This document shows, one piece after another, positions 55,501-58,500 of a stretch of DNA of 64,000 nt (position 1 is its first letter; each line of letters begins with the position of its first letter). The notes below the pieces were generated by a model that searched no databases, was not told where the DNA came from, and worked only from the letters and a program-made list of their open reading frames with translations. This stretch comes from Nipponacmea schrenckii. Its lineage: Eukaryota; Mollusca; Gastropoda; Lottiidae. Made by a program: the position numbers and the translations under genes. Where the stretch lies: the NCBI GenBank assembly GCA_030562195.1, contig JAUJPP010000011.1:3968001-4032000 (forward strand), written 5' to 3'.

Positions 55501-58500
55501 GAATGAATGAATGAATGAATTGAATTATTGCAGTGCAATGGAACTGGATGATGAAGTAGTAAAAAGACTAATGGACCTAGTCTATGAATTATTATGTCAA
55601 TCAGACCTAGTCTTAGCCAGGATTCTAAGGAAGAAAGTAATAGAAAAATGTGAACAGCGTGATTCTCGTCAAGAACCAACTAATTATGGACCAATTAATC
55701 AGAATGTGTCTCTGGGCTCAACGTAAGTTGTTTTATTTGTTATCAATCTTTCTTATACAACAGTCTTTAAGTTACCTTCTCTCTTACAACAAAGGTTACA
55801 AACTTAGTTAATATTGTTCTGTTAACAAACTTAGTTAATATTGTTCTGTTAACAAACTTAGTTAATATTGTTCTGTTAACAAACTTAGTTAATATTGTTC
55901 TGTTAACAAACTTAGTTAATATTGTTCTGTTAACAAACTTAGTTAATATTGTTCTGTTAACAAACTTAGTTAATATTGTTCTGTTAACAAACTTAGTTAA
56001 TATTGTTCTGTTAACAAACTTAGTTAATATTGTTCTGTTAACAAACTTAGTTAATATTGTTCTGTTAACAAACTTAGTTAATATTGTTCTGTTAACGAAC
56101 TTAGTTAATATTGTTCTGTTAACAAACTTAGTTAATATTGTTCTGTTAACAAACTTAGTTAATATTGTTCTGTTAACAAACTTAGTTAATATTGTTCTGT
56201 TAACAAACTTAGTTAATATTGTTCTGTTAACAAACTTAGTTAATATTGTTCTGTTAACAAACTTAGTTAATATTGTTCTGTTAACAAACTTAGTTAATAT
56301 TGTTCTGTTAACAAACTTAGTTAATATTGTTCTGTTAACAAACTTAGTTAATATTGTTCTGTTAACAAACTTAGTTAATATTGTTCTGTTAACGAACTTA
56401 GTTAATATTGTTCTGTTAACAAACTTAGTTAATATTGTTCTGTTAACAAACTTAGTTAATATTGTTCTGTTAACAAACTTAGTTAATATTGTTCTGTTAA
56501 CAAACTTAGTTAAAGGAATAATAAGCTTTATGTCAATAATACAATTTTCCGGTAAAAAGACATGTTATAATTACGTCCAAACTATAAAATGACACATATT
56601 TACCGTCAAAATTAAATATTACGCGATTTTCGACTGAAATTTTCATTTTATGGAGGCCGCCATTGATGGCTTTATGATCGTGAATATGCGAGATTATGAC
56701 GTCACGTCGTAGATAGCAAGGTAAACAAACATGGCTGCTGACATTCAGTCTGATCAATTTGAGACAGAACGCAATCAATCTTGACAATCAGGACTAACAA
56801 TAGCATGCCATAATCTACATTACAAGGACTGGATATTCCGGAAACAAATTTAGTATATATCATATCTAGACCGGACGGTACAGGTTGTAAATAAAAGAGA
56901 CAGCGAAGTAGGCCTCGTCGAAATTCACAATTACTTTCGGCCTATACGTTTTTAATAAGGAATCAATTCGAATAGATTACCCGAGTACATACCTCCTCTA
57001 AGGATTTTATTTATCGAACCTAGTGTGTACTGTCAATGTCACCTGCCTTGCAAGGTATAGAAAAGTAGTTTTAGCCCCTGCTGGCCTTGGCTTGATTTGT
57101 CTAGCGTCGATGTTCTAACCCCTATTAATGCTAATTATATTATTGACTCACCTCAGTTTGTGCATTTCGCATTTCGCGTTTTTTTTTTATCGTTTTTGTA
57201 GACGGCAAATACGTCCATCCTTTGTGAGTAGTTTCCTGTGGACGCAAACGGTAGGAAAATCTGTTTCTTTCAGCAACTTACCAACGGGTGCAATCCCAGG
57301 ACCAAAGCGGTTTTGTTTACCGACTTCGAAGCCGGCCGGTAGAATATGTTTTTCACACACGACTTTATTTGTTGAGAAATGAAACGTATCCAATGTCGAA
57401 CCTGTACCGATGTTGTTGAGCTCTTTTGTAGATTCTTAGTGGGATCTCGTATTCGTTAATAGCTTACGTCTTTATTTCTCTACTTATTGTTAAGGCATAC
57501 CCGAGCTTGACATTCCGCCATTTTGATATTCTATCTACGATGTGACGTCATGCTACGTGACGTTCCTAACAAAGATGGCGGCCCCCAGGTATTGGAATTT
57601 ATTGATTTTAATTTGAAATATTAGACAAAATAAAATAGTATCAACAAAAAAAAAAAACTTTACAATATGTCCATTTCATCCAAGCCTATCACAAATTTAC
57701 AAAGCTTATTATCCCTTTAATATTGTTCTGTTAACAAACTTAGTTAATATTGTTCTGTTAACAAACTTAGTTAATATTGTTCTGTTAACAAACTTAGTTA
57801 ATATTGTTCTGTTAACAAACTTAGTTAATATTGTTCTGTTAACAAACTTAGTTAATATTGTTCTGTTAACAAACTTAGTTAATATTGTTCTGTTAACAAA
57901 CTTAGTTAATATTGTTCTGTTAACAAACTTAGTTAATATTGTTCTGTTAACAAACTTAGTTAATATTGTTCTGTTAACAAACTTAGTTAATATTGTTCTG
58001 TTAACAAACTTAGTTAATATTGTTCTGTTAACAAACTTAGTTAATATTGTTCTGTTAACAAACTTAGTTAATATTGTTCTGTTAACAAACTTAGTTAATA
58101 TTGTTCTGTTAACAAACTTAGTTAATATTGTTCTGTTAACATGTATTGTATCTCCTACGGCCTTCTCTCTCCAATATACCTGAGGCCCTGTATGCTACAG
58201 GCTGTGCACATTAATGATCCCTCAACAGTTGGAAATAAAAAAAAGTAGGTTTATGCTGCTGTTAGTGTTGAAACGGTTAGTGATTTTTACTAACCGGGTA
58301 ACTTTCGGCAATAACCGTTGATTACCCGGTTAATCCCGGCTAATAATTCAAATGCTTATACCTGTATTATATTTGGTAAAAACGCATTTGCAGCTGAAAC
58401 TGTGTGAACTAAACTGCAGTAGGGTCAACCATCGAAGACTTGACCAAGTTTTAGACCAGTTATTGGCTTGAAAAATATTAATGAATAAATTATCAAAGAG

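Larger units (their letters stand above)
51690..55790 (+). repeat. Duplicated block, copy 2 (damaged exon 12 + 54-bp array + intact exon 13)
   Basis: This is the homologue of 47318-50990 in the same orientation. Differences cluster in its first half and are mostly homopolymer expansions or replacements (for example runs of g and a near 52330-52400, and a recurrent change of atgttgat to agggttaaaa in the first array units). Towards 55400-55790 the sequence becomes clean again. That pattern favours an assembly or polishing artefact over old divergence. Confidence 0.9.

Noticed and set aside
57128..57393. Overlapping 84- and 68-codon frames inside the TTAA element
   Set aside because: Both strands are open over the same stretch and neither resembles a transposase.
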